A DNA stretch of 64,000 nt from Thermococcus guaymasensis DSM 11113 (GTDB taxonomy: Archaea; Methanobacteriota_B; Thermococci; Thermococcales; Thermococcaceae). The stretch lies in assembly GCF_000816105.1 (NCBI RefSeq), contig NZ_CP007140.1:1576388-1640387 (forward strand), read 5' to 3'. The notes beneath the pieces are model-generated. The model searched no databases. It was not told where the DNA came from and saw nothing but the letters and a program-made list of their open reading frames with translations. The translations under genes and the position numbers were made by a program. The stretch's first letter is position 1, and every line of letters starts with the position of its first letter. Positions 63,530 to 64,000 of the stretch are shown here, in pieces.

Positions 63530-63858
63530 TCCGAGATTTCCTTTTCTATTTCGTTTATTTTTCGCATTATGCTCTCTTTTATGTGCTCTATAAGTTCCTT
63601 TGGGGACGCGGCGGTATAGACGTATCCGAGCCAGCCCTTTTCTATGAGAGTTCTTTTCAGGACACCTTTCCGGTACAGGCTGAGGACGTGCTCCCTAACT
63701 GAACGTTCACTGAGCCCCAGCTCCTTCTGGATCTCTGTGATTCTCATTGGTCTCTTCTTTTCAAGGAGTAGCTGGTAAACCCGGAGTTCTGTCTTCTTGA
63801 AGCCGAGGCTTCTGAGCAGTTCTCCTAGCTTCTCGTTGATGTCGTCCCGTGTAGTCAT
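63526..63858 (-). CDS. Winged-helix transcription regulator
   Basis: A 110-residue DNA-binding protein. A winged HTH spans about 12-85: RSLGFKKTELRVYQLLLEKK, RITEIQKELGLSERSVREHVL (recognition helix) and YRKGVLKRTLIEKG. The end is a short helical dimerisation tail (ELIEHIKESIMRKINEIEK). It resembles TrmB/ArsR-type regulators without an effector domain. ATG at 63858 is favoured: TATA-like CTTTTTAAG lies at 63888-63900 and the longer frame to 63996 crosses it. It may control the convergent peptidase operon, but this is not shown. Confidence 0.85.
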   Translation of the reverse strand: MTTRDDINEKLGELLRSLGFKKTELRVYQLLLEKKRPMRITEIQKELGLSERSVREHVLSLYRKGVLKRTLIEKGWLGYVYTAASPKELIEHIKESIMRKINEIEKEISD

Positions 63859-64000
63859 GGCTTCATCCCTATGAATGTTTCTCTTCAGATGCTTAAAAAG
63901 TTTTTGGCAAATACCCGATAAAACGCCGAGGGTTTTTTGAAAAAACTCCAGCTTCTCCACTAATCTGTCGGAAAATCCTTGGTGTGGGCCGGGCACAGAG

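Noticed and set aside
63526-63996. Longer HTH protein starting at 63996
   Set aside because: The extra 46 residues cross a TATA-like box and have no regulator-like features; ATG 63858 is better.

Overview
The window looks like chromosomal DNA of a hyperthermophilic euryarchaeon of the order Thermococcales, most likely the genus Thermococcus. The evidence is the archaeal information-processing genes (EF-1 alpha, archaeal ProRS and ThrRS, PCNA, Gins51, TFS, RpoL, Csl4, aIF5A, deoxyhypusine synthase, Bud32, TiaS, thermosome), a 616-residue prolyl oligopeptidase and a pyrolysin-like protease of the Pyrococcus/Thermococcus kind, archaeal TATA boxes, and GGTG/GGAGG ribosome sites. No rRNA, tRNA or CRISPR array was seen. 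Species assignment is not attempted.

Layout. 1-6230: translation genes and redox enzymes on the minus strand (partial EF-1 alpha, carbamoyltransferase, ProRS, CoA-disulfide/sulfur reductase, a small protein). 6307-8172: a replication/transcription cluster (TFS, small protein, PCNA, Gins51). 8304-14999: a secreted subtilase, then PEP synthase. 15126-25762: three MATE transporters, prolyl oligopeptidase, a phosphoesterase, a membrane protein, aIF5A and a MutS-like ATPase. 25794-29069: a lipoprotein esterase, MoaC and TiaS. 29066-31962: an accessory stretch with two AAA ATPases carrying PD-(D/E)XK-like C-termini, each with its own set of palindromic sites at its promoter. 31991-39404: a tightly coupled six-gene operon resembling glycerol or glycerol-3-phosphate oxidation. 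39514-40524: deoxyhypusine synthase. 40640-43665: an AT-rich ABC-transporter cassette, apparently acquired, ending against a decapitated oxidoreductase. 43706-48862: an SDR with altered active site, HtpX, thermosome, Bud32 and an unknown protein. 48867-49510: an IS605-type relic with a deleted tnpB. 49603-59774: a degenerate RecA-like protein, ThrRS-MscS-DUF432, Csl4-DUF2067-RpoL, a GT-C glycosyltransferase, an RNase III-like protein, two ASCH proteins, and a tiny pilin with a prepilin peptidase. 59773-59890: a tandem H/ACA and C/D guide RNA locus on the minus strand. 59921-64000: an HAD phosphatase, a KaiC-like ATPase, an M28 peptidase and an HTH regulator.

The main non-coding results are the guide-RNA pair at 59773-59890, three 19-bp palindromes spaced exactly 34 bp apart (31876-31962), and a 24-bp inverted repeat pair bracketing a promoter (29066-29153). 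The main protein-level oddities are a glycerol-kinase-like protein whose glycerol-binding Glu position is Ser, an SDR lacking the YxxxK pair, and a GlpA-like dehydrogenase with an N-terminal BON-like domain. Many genes overlap by 4 bp, which suggests translational coupling.
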